This document shows, piece by piece, positions 47,602-55,570 of a DNA stretch of 64,000 bases. The translations under genes were made by a program, and so were the position numbers. Under the pieces are notes generated by a model. That model was not told the DNA's origin and did not search any database. It was given only the letters and a program-made list of their open reading frames with translations. Source of the stretch: DASUAS01 sp963841415 (GTDB lineage: Bacteria; Actinomycetota; Acidimicrobiia; IMCC26256; DASPTH01); NCBI GenBank assembly GCA_963841415.1, contig CAWJCN010000003.1, forward strand, positions 434,001 through 498,000. The letters are read 5' to 3'. The number at the start of each line of letters is the position of its first letter. Position 1 is the stretch's first letter.

Positions 47602-47973
47602 TTACTTGGCCGCCTTCTCGCCGTCTCCGGCCGCGATGGCGCGCACGACGCTCGCGTGGGCAGCCACGACGGAGTCGAGATCGCGGCTGATCCGGATGCG
47701 CAGCGTGAGGGGGAGGAAGCCGGTAAAGGTCCGGAGCTCGGCCCGCAGCCGGTGGGAACCGCCGGCGCGGTGCTCGACCAGCAGGATCTCGTGCACGACG
47801 GCGAAGATCGCGTCCCGATCGTCGGGGTCGGCGCGGCGAAGGTCGTCGAACAGGCTTCGCAGGGCGGCGATGGTCTCGTCGTCGTGGTCCGCGAGCACGT
47901 GGTCGACGACTGCGCTGTTCGTGTTCGTGCGGACGATCCGCTGATCCGACACCGCGGTCGACTCAGAGATCAC
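47602..47973 (-). CDS. FCD-like (GntR C-terminal) domain protein without DNA-binding domain
   Basis: Frame of 123 aa. The region ADHDDETIAALRSLFDDLRR, IFAVVHEILLVEHRAGG and VVAAHASVVRAIAAGDGEKA follows the FCD ligand/metal domain of FadR-type GntR regulators. The winged helix that should precede it is absent; instead the GTG overlaps the stop of a VOC gene (GTGA). The stop TAA at the end is followed in frame by protein-like RLDDFRAAGRDIVRKLQRRG to 47530, so the stop could be a nonsense error. I favour a degenerate regulator. Confidence 0.55.
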   Translation of the reverse strand: MISESTAVSDQRIVRTNTNSAVVDHVLADHDDETIAALRSLFDDLRRADPDDRDAIFAVVHEILLVEHRAGGSHRLRAELRTFTGFLPLTLRIRISRDLDSVVAAHASVVRAIAAGDGEKAAK

Positions 47974-48533
47974 GGAACCCGGTAGCCGTCGCGGGTTTGG
48001 AACCGCACGGGATCGGTGCCGTCCCACGTTGCGCACGTCTCCGCGACACTCTGCCAACGAGCGATGAAGCCCGGATGCGTCGACACGATCTCGGTGTAGA
48101 ACCCGAAATCGGCAGTGGTGTCGACGTACGCGACCTTCAGCTCGGGCGTCGTGATCTCCCCGACGAGCTCGTAGCCACACGCCTGGAGGTGGTGGACGCG
48201 CCCGTCGACGTCGTCGGTGATCGTCGCCAGCTGGTGGAACGGGTTGCCCCAGTCGCGGAAGATGCTCGGACGGTCGCAGTGTTGTTGGATCAGCTCGATC
48301 TGCACCGGTCCAGTCTGCGCCAAGCCCACCTGGATCGACAGCGGTGTGGCCGCGCCCGCGACGACCACCTTTGACTCGATGACGGGCGAGATGAGGAACG
48401 GACCGATGCCGTGCACCTCCGCCCATCGTCGGGCGGCGGCGACGATGTCGTCGACGACGAACCCGAGCTGGAAGAAGCGGTACTCGCCTTCCGGCCAGGG
48501 CTGTTGGTACAGGGACTGTGGCGCGGGCGTCAT
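47970..48533 (-). CDS. VOC family / glyoxalase-like protein
   Basis: Protein of 187 aa: RFFQLGFVVDDIVAAARRW, IQVGLAQTGPVQIELIQQH and a second half YVDTTADFGFYTEIVSTHPG show the double VOC module seen in methylmalonyl-CoA epimerase-like proteins. Followed by an overlapping FCD-domain gene. A 17-bp palindrome upstream is a candidate operator. Confidence 0.87.
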   Translation of the reverse strand: MTPAPQSLYQQPWPEGEYRFFQLGFVVDDIVAAARRWAEVHGIGPFLISPVIESKVVVAGAATPLSIQVGLAQTGPVQIELIQQHCDRPSIFRDWGNPFHQLATITDDVDGRVHHLQACGYELVGEITTPELKVAYVDTTADFGFYTEIVSTHPGFIARWQSVAETCATWDGTDPVRFQTRDGYRVP

Positions 48534-48555
48534 GGGTTCCGTAATGTACCGACGT

Positions 48556-48572
48556 TTGGATCAAAGATCCAA
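48556..48572. promoter_or_regulatory. Palindrome in the VOC promoter region
   Basis: TTGGATC-AAA-GATCCAA, a perfect inverted repeat with 7-bp arms, 23 bases upstream of the VOC start. Size and symmetry suit a GntR/FadR-type operator, consistent with the FCD-domain gene downstream. Confidence 0.5.
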
Positions 48573-48593
48573 GATTCGGCGAGAGGAAGAGGC

Positions 48594-48704
48594 GTGCTGC
48601 AGGGGGAGAAGATCCTCATCACCGGGCCGTGCCAGGTCGGTTGGCGGGACGGGTTCCGTCGCGTCGCCGAGCACTTCTACCCCGACCGGGTTGTCGCGCA
48701 GTGA
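48594..48704 (+). pseudogene. Remnant of an NAD-dependent epimerase-like gene, chimeric
   Basis: Frame of 36 aa starting GTG 48594 after a good GAGAGGAAGAG ribosome site. VLQGEKILITGP is a Rossmann N-terminus of NAD-dependent epimerase/dehydratase proteins; after about 12 residues it switches to QVGWRDGFRRVAEHFYPDR, which does not fit a Rossmann helix. It looks like an in-frame deletion joining the start to a distant part of the same or another gene. It ends two bases before the sulfotransferase start. Confidence 0.45.
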
Positions 48705-48706
48705 GC

Positions 48707-49855
48707 ATGAGCGACTTCGCGTACCCGTCGTCCGATCAGCTCGTGGCCGAGGCGAGCGAAGCGGCGGGCCGGTCCGAGTTCGGTCCCGGCGACTTCCAAG
48801 TCGGGCTCGACGAGCTGCTCGCCAGCCTCGAACACGACGGTGACCTCGCGCCGAGCGCAGCCGAGAAGGTGGTCGGCGACTTCCGGCGCCGGCTCGTGAA
48901 CCGGCTCGAGGTCGAGGCGTGGTACGCGGATCATCCGGAGATCAACGCCCTGTCCGTCGAAGGACCGCTCGACATCAACGGCCTGCCGCGCACCGGTACC
49001 ACGGCACTCGCGCACATGCTCTCGCTGGATCCGCAGTTCCGCTGTCTGCGCGGTTGGGAGCAGGCGCAGCCGTGCCCGCCACCGGTCGCGGGGCGGGAGA
49101 TGGGCGATCCTCGTCGCGCTCGTGCAGAACAGGAGAACGCGCTGCTTCCGCCCGAGATGAAGGCGATGCACCTCTACGACGTCGACGCCACCATGGAAGA
49201 CACCGAGCTGCTCGGGATGGCGTTCCACGGGCAGCAGTTCACGCTGCCCGTCTACGGCTACCACGCGTGGTGGCGCGCCGCCGACGCCACCGCCGCGTTC
49301 GAGTACCACCGCCGCGTGGTCAAGCTCCTGCAATCGGAGCGCGGACCGAACCGCTGGCTGTTCAAGGCGCCGCACCACAACTTCCACCTCCAGTACCTCG
49401 CGCACGCGTATCCCGACGCAGTGTTCGTGATGACGCACCGCGACCCGGTGAAGTCGGTGCCGTCGTGGGCCAGCATCGTGTCGACGATCCTCCCGCCCGC
49501 CGCCGGCCAGCGCGACCTGCATCGACTCGGTCGCGAGGTGTCGAACCACCTTCGTGTCGGAGTGGAGCAGGCGATCGACGCGCGATCGCGCCTCGGTGAG
49601 GACCGGTTCGTCGACGTCCACCATCGCGACCTCATCGCGGACCCGATGCGCGAGGTGCGGCGCGTCTACGACTTCGTCGGCTGCGAGCTCACACCAGCCG
49701 TCGCGCAGGCCATCGAGGCCTGGCAGGTGGAGAACCGCTCGGGCGCGCACGGTACCCACCGCTACACGCCCGAGCAGTTCGGGCTGAGCGCTGCGCAACT
49801 GCGGTCCGACTACGACTTCTACGTGAAGCACTTCGACATCGCCCTGGAGCGCTGA
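48707..49855 (+). CDS. Sulfotransferase family protein
   Basis: Protein of 382 aa. PAPS-binding 5' loop LPRTGTTALAHMLSLDPQFR (about residues 90-110) and 3'-phosphate motif HAYPDAVFVMTHRDPVKSVP are clear. It transfers sulfate from PAPS to a small hydrophobic alcohol or sugar; substrate unknown. ATG 48707 chosen, a GTG six bases earlier is possible. The DUF1214 gene follows after four bases. Confidence 0.92.
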   Translation: MSDFAYPSSDQLVAEASEAAGRSEFGPGDFQVGLDELLASLEHDGDLAPSAAEKVVGDFRRRLVNRLEVEAWYADHPEINALSVEGPLDINGLPRTGTTALAHMLSLDPQFRCLRGWEQAQPCPPPVAGREMGDPRRARAEQENALLPPEMKAMHLYDVDATMEDTELLGMAFHGQQFTLPVYGYHAWWRAADATAAFEYHRRVVKLLQSERGPNRWLFKAPHHNFHLQYLAHAYPDAVFVMTHRDPVKSVPSWASIVSTILPPAAGQRDLHRLGREVSNHLRVGVEQAIDARSRLGEDRFVDVHHRDLIADPMREVRRVYDFVGCELTPAVAQAIEAWQVENRSGAHGTHRYTPEQFGLSAAQLRSDYDFYVKHFDIALER

Positions 49856-49859
49856 CGAC

Positions 49860-51068
49860 ATGAGCGAACTCGCGACCTGGCAAGAGCAACTGCGCGCCCT
49901 CGATCCGGTGGTCGACGACCTCCTCGCGATCTGGCGACCCGACGGTCCGACCGAGGCCGAAGTGCAGGACATGACCAAGCTCGCGCTGTCGATCCTCGCC
50001 TGCGGCTACCTGTGCCAGGTCTACACCGACGCTGACCGGCCGGTCTTCATGCCGCTGTGGAACTACGCGTGCAACCAGGGCGGCCCGAACCCCGACTACG
50101 TGTACCTGAACGCCCAGGTCGACGAGACCGGCGTCTACGAGATCACCGGCTTCCGCGGCACCACCCGGTTCGTCGAGATCACGCAGCAGCAGCACAACGG
50201 CTTGAGCATGGACGTGTTCGACCGACCGGCTGGCGACGCCGCGCCACGTAAAGGACCGACGACGCACGACCTCGACGAGCTGACCATCGGAGACGACGGG
50301 TCGTTCCGCGTGGTCCTCAGCGCCGAACGCCCGACCGGGTACTCCGGCGATTGGTGGCCGATGGATCCCGGCGTCCAGGGCCTGCTCATGCGCTTGTGCG
50401 CGTGCGATTGGATCAACGAGGTCGACGCGCGCGTCGCGATCAACCGGCTCGACGACCAGGGCGCGGACATGACGCCGGCCGACTTCTCGCGCCGCTTCTC
50501 GAACATGCCGAAATGGATCGAAGGGATGATCCACTTCGACATGCATCTCGTGCGCTACTACCTCGAGCACCACGGCATCAACGTGCTGCTGCAGTCGCAG
50601 TGGATCCAGGGGGGCGGCGGGCTTGCCACCAAGCAGGCCTACTACGACGGCATCCACCAGATCGACGACGACGAAGCGCTGGTCGTCGAGTTCCCCGTGC
50701 CCACCGAGTGCCACTACTGGCAGATCCTCGTGGCCGATGATCGCTTCGCGACGGTCGACTGGGTGAACCGGCTCTCGAGCATCAACGACGCGCAGGCGCA
50801 TCTCGACGACGACGGCTGGTTCCGCGCGGTCGTGTCAAAGCGCGATCCCGGGGTCTACAACTGGCTCGACAAGGCCGACTTCCCGTGGGGTGTCCTCCAG
50901 GCGCGCTTCTACCGCGCCAATGAGTACCCCGACGCGACGGTGACCAAGGTCGCGGTCGCGAGCGTCCTCGACCATCTGCCGCGCGGCACGCGCACCGTCA
51001 CGCCCGAGGACCGAGTGGAGCAGCTGCGGGCGCGCCGGACCGGCGCGCAGCTGCGACGCATCTGGTGA
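49860..51068 (+). CDS. DUF1214 domain protein
   Basis: Protein of 402 aa. The N-terminal part contains NPDYVYLNAQVDETGVYEIT and the C-terminus FPVPTECHYWQILVADDRF, with the DUF1214/DUF1254-like beta-rich layout. Function unknown; homologues are often near ring-cleaving or steroid genes. It begins four bases after the sulfotransferase stop, so the pair is very probably one operon. Confidence 0.85.
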   Translation: MSELATWQEQLRALDPVVDDLLAIWRPDGPTEAEVQDMTKLALSILACGYLCQVYTDADRPVFMPLWNYACNQGGPNPDYVYLNAQVDETGVYEITGFRGTTRFVEITQQQHNGLSMDVFDRPAGDAAPRKGPTTHDLDELTIGDDGSFRVVLSAERPTGYSGDWWPMDPGVQGLLMRLCACDWINEVDARVAINRLDDQGADMTPADFSRRFSNMPKWIEGMIHFDMHLVRYYLEHHGINVLLQSQWIQGGGGLATKQAYYDGIHQIDDDEALVVEFPVPTECHYWQILVADDRFATVDWVNRLSSINDAQAHLDDDGWFRAVVSKRDPGVYNWLDKADFPWGVLQARFYRANEYPDATVTKVAVASVLDHLPRGTRTVTPEDRVEQLRARRTGAQLRRIW

Positions 51069-51252
51069 CGGTCGACTCGTTCAGCGGCGAGGCGCTCCCT
51101 CAGTGCGTCGTCGCGTGGCGGCGCCCGAGCTGGCAGATCTGGCGCGGTCGCGCCTGGCAACGGCTTTGTGAAGTCTGATGACGGCCCTTCTCGCGACGAG
51201 GGACCCCGCCGTAGCCAGGGCCCTTCGTCGCTCCACCGTTACCACGCCTCGT

Positions 51253-51606
51253 CTATCCGACCGACGCGTCGAGCGACTCCCGCCAAGCCATGGCCTCGAG
51301 TTCGACCGCGACCGCGTCCATCACGTCGATGACCGGCTCCAGCCGGAACGTGAACGCGGCGAGCGCGGTGGTCAGAAAGTGGATGTCGGCGAGGTTGTCG
51401 GTCTCGATGACCGCGTAACCGCCCCAGGCGCCGACCTTGACCACGAACTGGTGGAACGTGAGGCCGGCCGGCGTTTCCCACTGGCGGAACACGTTCAGTA
51501 TCCGCGTCTGGGCTGCCTCATACTCCGAGGGGCCCGCTCCTGGACGTTCCTCCCAGTTCAAGACGTACTTGCGATACGCGGGCGCTGCGGTTGAGGGGCT
51601 GCTCAT
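51253..51606 (-). CDS. DUF3303 family protein
   Basis: Protein of 117 aa: KYVLNWEERPGAGPSEYEAA, GLTFHQFVVKVGAWGGYAVI, ALAAFTFRLEPVIDVMD match DUF3303, a small dimeric alpha-beta barrel. TGGAGG precedes ATG 51606. Function unknown. Confidence 0.85.
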   Translation of the reverse strand: MSSPSTAAPAYRKYVLNWEERPGAGPSEYEAAQTRILNVFRQWETPAGLTFHQFVVKVGAWGGYAVIETDNLADIHFLTTALAAFTFRLEPVIDVMDAVAVELEAMAWRESLDASVG

Positions 51607-51962
51607 GACGGGCCTCCAGTCGTGGTCAATGCGGACGCATTGCCTCGTGCGCACCGTAGGACCGATGGCGTTGCAGCACACACGGGGCGACTGGTTCTGA
51701 TCCGAAGCAGTACCGCCGGACGCGCAGAGCGAACGTACCGGTCACCACCAACACCACGGTGGACCCACCGCTCATCCTCACTGGCAGTTCTGGCGCGTAC
51801 ACGAGCGAGGGCTATGGCAGTCATCTCACGGTTCGTCAGGAACCGGAGATCCTTGTGGCTCCTCGCCGAGCCGGATCTGTGCCGCGTCCCGAGTGGAGCC
51901 TTTTCGTAGACGATCACGGTCGTATCCTCGACGTTGTCGACGTGTGTTCCCGGAGCTGTGAG
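51607..51962. other. Non-coding region carrying a repeat related to the IS110 left end
   Basis: Frames on both strands show no protein character. Its only clear structure is the 58-bp repeat at 51730-51787, an inverted copy of sequence upstream of the transposase gene at 57.3 kb. It may be a solo end or scar of a lost element. Confidence 0.45.
51730..51787 (-). repeat. Inverted copy of the IS110 upstream repeat
   Basis: Reverse complement matches 57252-57306 apart from three or four differences, including one 3-bp insertion (GCGGTGGGTCC against GCGGGTCC). The homology ends sharply at both sides. Nothing adjacent resembles a transposase. Confidence 0.7.
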
Positions 51963-52859
51963 TCAGGGTCGGGACCGGTTCCTACGCTCGGCCCGGAATG
52001 CGGTCGGCGCGGTTCCTGCGGTGCGACGGAAGTAGTTCGTGAAGTTCGACGCGTCGTCGAAGCCGAGGGTTTCGCCGATTTCGCCGATCGGAGCGTCGGT
52101 GTGGACGAGCAGTCGCTTCGCCTCCAAGGTGACCCGCTCATCGATGACCGCTTTCGCCGACCGCCCAGTGCTGGCGCGAACGTGCGCGTTGAGGGTCCGA
52201 GTCGAGTAGCCCAGTCGGCGCGCGTATTCCGTGACGTGGTGCCAGCCGGCGAAGTTCTCCTCGAGCTCGTCGCGAAAGCGCGCGACCGCGTCGTGGGCTG
52301 ACCCCGTGGCAACCCTCCTACCCTGTGCCTGCACGCGCACGAGATGGAGGAGCGCCGCCGCCAACGCGTGCGCTCGTGCCGCACGTGCCAGCTCCGATCC
52401 ACCGTGGTCTTCGCGGTGCTCGATGACGAACAACGCGTCCAGCGCACGGGCGAGCGATGGCTCGACCAGCGCGGTGACGGGCCAGTGACTGTGGGCCACG
52501 ATCCCTGGCGCCTTCGCAAGTTTCTGGGTGTGGTCGTCGAGGACGTGCGGGTCGAACAAGGCCACCGTTCCGTCGATGCGGTCGATGTGTCCCCACTGGT
52601 GCACTTGGCCGGCACGGACCCAGATCATGTCGCCAGGGCCGATCGGATATTCCTGAAAGTCGACCGTATGCACGGTCGCGCCGCGTTCGACCCGCATCAG
52701 CAGGTCGAACTCAAGGCGCTGCGGTGCGATGAACTCGTCGCGCCCACCCCGTTCGCGGATCCACGCCAGGCTCGTGACCTCGATGTCGACGACCCCGGGG
52801 GCGGGCGGGGCGAACTGAACACGCCGGATCGCGTTCGCGGAGTGTTGTCCCATTTTCAC
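51963..52859 (-). CDS. AraC family transcriptional regulator
   Basis: Protein of about 298 aa. The N-terminal cupin-like sensor domain (EFDLLMRVERGATVHTVDF, GDMIWVRAGQVHQWGH) precedes a C-terminal AraC DNA-binding domain (YARRLGYSTRTLNAHVRAS, IGETLGFDDASNFTNYFRR). The GTG at 52859 has AGAGGA six bases upstream; ATG 52853 is the alternative. It diverges from the MBL/SnoaL/PPOX genes and probably activates them. Confidence 0.9.
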   Translation of the reverse strand: MKMGQHSANAIRRVQFAPPAPGVVDIEVTSLAWIRERGGRDEFIAPQRLEFDLLMRVERGATVHTVDFQEYPIGPGDMIWVRAGQVHQWGHIDRIDGTVALFDPHVLDDHTQKLAKAPGIVAHSHWPVTALVEPSLARALDALFVIEHREDHGGSELARAARAHALAAALLHLVRVQAQGRRVATGSAHDAVARFRDELEENFAGWHHVTEYARRLGYSTRTLNAHVRASTGRSAKAVIDERVTLEAKRLLVHTDAPIGEIGETLGFDDASNFTNYFRRTAGTAPTAFRAERRNRSRP

Positions 52860-52948
52860 AACTATTCCTCTGAGTTTCACCGTGCTCTCGCGCCATCACG
52901 ATCGTACATTGACAAGCGACGAACACCAACGACTCGAGAGGACCTGTC

Positions 52949-53755
52949 ATGTCCAAGCTCCACTACACCGTCATCGACTCCGCCGCCGAGTCGCTGCACA
53001 AGACCAGCGTGCTGATTACGGGCGACAGCGAAGCGATTGTCGTGGATGCGGCGTTCACCCGTGCCGATGGACACCGCATCGCAGCCGAAGTACTCGACGC
53101 CGGCAAAACTCTGACCACCGTCGTGATCACGGCCGGCGATCCCGACTTCTACTTCGGCGCCGAAGTGATGCAGGATGCGTTCCCCGATGCGGCGTTCGTG
53201 GCACCCGCCGACGTGATCGAGCACATCAGGGCTTCGTACGAGGGCAAGCTGCAAGCGTGGGCGCACCTCGGCGCCAACCTGCCGACGCGGCTCGTCGAGA
53301 TCAGCGAACTCACGGACAGCACGCTCAGCATCGACGACACCCCGATCCAGGTGCGTCGCGGGAGTGACCAGCTCGGCGACCGCGCCTGGTACCTGTTCGA
53401 CGAGGCGTCGCTGTCACTCGTCGGCGGCGTGCTGCTCTTCGAGGGGCTCCACGTCTGGACCGCGGACACCCGCACCCCGGAACTGCGCGCGGAATGGATC
53501 CGCGTTCTCGACGAACTCGAGGCACTCGAGCCGACGTTCGTCGTGGCCGGTCACCGCATCGCAGGAGCACCCACCGACACCACTGCCCTCACTGACACGC
53601 GGGACTACCTGCAGAGCTTCGAGAAGATCGTCGCCGACGCGGCCGACGCCGCCGCCGCCAAGGACGCACTCCTGGCCGAATATCCCGATGCCGGACTCGC
53701 CATCGCGGTCGACCTCGGCACCAAGGTCGCCAAGGGAGAGATGACATGGGGTTGA
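52949..53755 (+). CDS. Metallo-beta-lactamase fold protein with altered metal site
   Basis: Protein of 268 aa with MBL-fold features: LITGDSEAIVVDAAFTRADG, VVITAGDPDFYFGAEVM and VVAGHRIAG. The usual H-x-H-x-D-H metal loop is replaced by ITAGDPDFYFG, where the first His seems to be Ala, so hydrolase activity through two zinc ions is doubtful. A related group is often written SHGDPDYYFG. The SnoaL-like gene begins inside its end (ATG 53746). Confidence 0.82.
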   Translation: MSKLHYTVIDSAAESLHKTSVLITGDSEAIVVDAAFTRADGHRIAAEVLDAGKTLTTVVITAGDPDFYFGAEVMQDAFPDAAFVAPADVIEHIRASYEGKLQAWAHLGANLPTRLVEISELTDSTLSIDDTPIQVRRGSDQLGDRAWYLFDEASLSLVGGVLLFEGLHVWTADTRTPELRAEWIRVLDELEALEPTFVVAGHRIAGAPTDTTALTDTRDYLQSFEKIVADAADAAAAKDALLAEYPDAGLAIAVDLGTKVAKGEMTWG

Positions 53756-54165
53756 CGCCACCCGACGCGCCCGCCGACGTCGTACGGCGCCAATACCTCG
53801 CTTCCGCCATCGGCGACCTCGATGCACTGCGCGCAACCCTTGCGCCAGACGTCGAATGGACCGAGATGGCAGGGTTTCCCCTCGCCGGCACCTACCGCAC
53901 CCCCGAAGCGGTGACGACGAACGTCATGGAGCCACTCGCCGAAGAATGGGACGACTGGACCGCCCACGACGATACCTACGTGGTCGACGGCGAGAACGTC
54001 GTGGTCCTCGCGCGATACACCGCCACACACAGACACACCGGCGCGCCCCTTGCAGTTCGCGTCGCACATCACTTCATCGTCAGAGGCGCGCTCATCGTTC
54101 GCTTCGAACAGTTCGTCGACACCGCCAAAGTCCACCAAGCCATGCCAACCTGCGGACCGAGTTGA
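53746..54165 (+). CDS. SnoaL-like / NTF2-like protein
   Basis: Protein of 139 aa: RRQYLASAIGDLDALRATLA, DVEWTEMAGFPLAGTYR, LIVRFEQFVDTAKVHQA are the NTF2/SnoaL landmarks. It overlaps the MBL gene by ten bases, so is translated with it. Substrate not known; a ligand-binding or isomerase role is usual. Confidence 0.85.
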   Translation: MGLTPPDAPADVVRRQYLASAIGDLDALRATLAPDVEWTEMAGFPLAGTYRTPEAVTTNVMEPLAEEWDDWTAHDDTYVVDGENVVVLARYTATHRHTGAPLAVRVAHHFIVRGALIVRFEQFVDTAKVHQAMPTCGPS

Positions 54166-54246
54166 CCGGAACTCCGATTGGACGTGCGGCGGCACCTGAG
54201 ACTCCGGGCGACCGGCTCCTCGCTCAAGACGGAAAGGAACTGATCG

Positions 54247-54642
54247 ATGGCTGAGATCCCGGCCTCCCACCAAGACCTGCTCGACACCGACGTCGCGGTG
54301 CTGGCCACCATTGGCGCTGACGGCCGCCCCCAGGTCTCCGCCGTATGGTTTCTCGCTGAGGACGGCACCGTCCGCATCTCGTTGAACACGAGCCGCCAGA
54401 AGACCAAGAACCTTCAGGCGAACCACCACTGCAACGTGTTCATCCTGGATCGGCAGAACCCGCACCGGTACCTTGAGCTCCGGGGCGACGCGCACATCGA
54501 CGCCGACGACAATTACGAGTTCGCCGACAAGGTCGGTGCGAAGTACTCCGCCGACCTTCGCAACATGGACGGCCCAGGCGAGAAGCGTGTCGTCGTCACG
54601 GTCCAGCCGGTTCGGATCAACGCCGCGGACATGTCCGGCTAG
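54247..54642 (+). CDS. PPOX-class, probably F420-dependent, flavin-reductase-like protein
   Basis: Protein of 131 aa, split-barrel fold: LLDTDVAVLATIGADGRPQV, LNTSRQKTKNLQANHHCNVF, LELRGDAHIDADDNYEFADK. Such proteins use F420 or FMN to reduce small molecules. Preceded by AAGGAA. It is the third gene after the AraC regulator in the same direction. Confidence 0.9.
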   Translation: MAEIPASHQDLLDTDVAVLATIGADGRPQVSAVWFLAEDGTVRISLNTSRQKTKNLQANHHCNVFILDRQNPHRYLELRGDAHIDADDNYEFADKVGAKYSADLRNMDGPGEKRVVVTVQPVRINAADMSG

Positions 54643-54756
54643 GTCATCCCACCCACGTCACGTTCAGCCCCCAACGAGAGGAAGCGCGCACGCAAGCCAA
54701 CCTGAGCATCGAGTCTCGGAACCGGGTCGCCCATCCGGAAGCCGAGGTGGGCACCA

Positions 54757-55079
54757 ATGGCTGACCGCACCGTCGTCGAGGTCGTGCGCTTGAAGCCAAC
54801 CGAGGGTGTCAGCGAAGCGGACTTCCTCGCCGCGGGCGACACGTTCGAACAGGACTACATGCGGCACCGCCCCGGGTTCATCCGTCGCACGCTGCTCCGG
54901 GGCGACGACGGCGACTGGCGGTGCTCGTGGACTGGGCAACGACCGAAGACGCCAAAGCGTCAATGGAGGCCTTCCCACAAGACCAAGCGTCCGCGCATTT
55001 CAACGCTGTGCTCGACCCGGCGACGTTCGAGATGAAGCGATACGTCATCGCCAAGGTGTTCGAACCCAACCAGCGCTGA
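54757..55079 (+). CDS. Antibiotic-biosynthesis-monooxygenase-like (ABM) protein, apparent frameshift
   Basis: About 107 aa when corrected, dimeric alpha-beta barrel: VVEVVRLKPTEGVSEADFLA, YMRHRPGFIRRTLLRGDDGD. One base is missing near 54917 (TGGCGG for TGGGCGG); the other frame then continues AVLVDWATTEDAKASMEAFP and ends VIAKVFEPNQR at 55079. Length is 3n-1. Last recognisable gene of the AraC-controlled set. Confidence 0.72.
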
Positions 55080-55119
55080 CCCCGCGATCGCCCGGTCCAG
55101 CCCACTCCCAGGAGGAGAG

Positions 55120-55270
55120 ATGACAGAAGCGAAGAGCCGAGCGCAGCCAGCTGGTCGTGCGCGGATGCGCCTTCACACAAAGTCACTGGACCTTGCGGTA
55201 GGACACCCTGCGGTCCGACGGTGAGCTTCTTGGTCTCAACAACGCCGAGAAGCTGACCCCGGTCGGCTAA
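55120..55270 (+). pseudogene. Decayed small gene
   Basis: A strong GGAGGAG ribosome site precedes ATG 55120, but the frame soon degrades. Another frame carries VVRGCAFTQSHWTLR, an internal TAG, then DTLRSDGELLGLNNAEKLTP and a stop at 55270. It looks like a short protein broken by one frameshift and one nonsense change; family unknown. Confidence 0.4.
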
Positions 55271-55451
55271 CCGCGTAGTCGGCGGGACCGAGGGCGGTGT
55301 CGTACTCCTCGATCGCCGGGGCCGCGTCCATCGGACTCTTCTCGAGCGCCTTTCGGCGATCGCTCGCCGCACGCCGCGGCTCGTCCAGAGCCTCGTACGT
55401 GTCCGCAACTCGACGCGAGCAGCGACCCGATAGGCACCGCGCACAACCCAT
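55236..55451 (-). CDS. Possible small protein or gene fragment
   Basis: Frame of 71 aa from ATG 55451: RRVADTYEALDEPRRAASDR, MDAAPAIEEYDTALGPADYA looks protein-like, but the N-terminus (MGCARCLSGRC) does not. It overlaps the end of the decayed plus-strand gene. Perhaps a fragment; not recognised. Confidence 0.3.
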   Translation of the reverse strand: MGCARCLSGRCSRRVADTYEALDEPRRAASDRRKALEKSPMDAAPAIEEYDTALGPADYAVSRPGSASRRC

Positions 55452-55548
55452 CTCCGCCCCGACACGCAGGGACGTGCGCAGCCGCTCGCGACGGGAAAGC
55501 CAAGACCGGCCAGCGACGTGTCCGCAACCGGGCTCGGCACGCATAACC

Positions 55549-55570
55549 ATTGCCCGCTCGGGCCCGTTTA
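55549..55570. repeat. Inverted repeat, left copy
   Basis: ATTGCCCGCTCGGGCCCG followed by TTTA; matches the reverse complement of 56151-56172 at 18-19 of 22 positions. Its centre GCCCG-CT-CGGGC is itself a hairpin. It includes the stop codon of the gene at 55568-56089. Confidence 0.55.
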
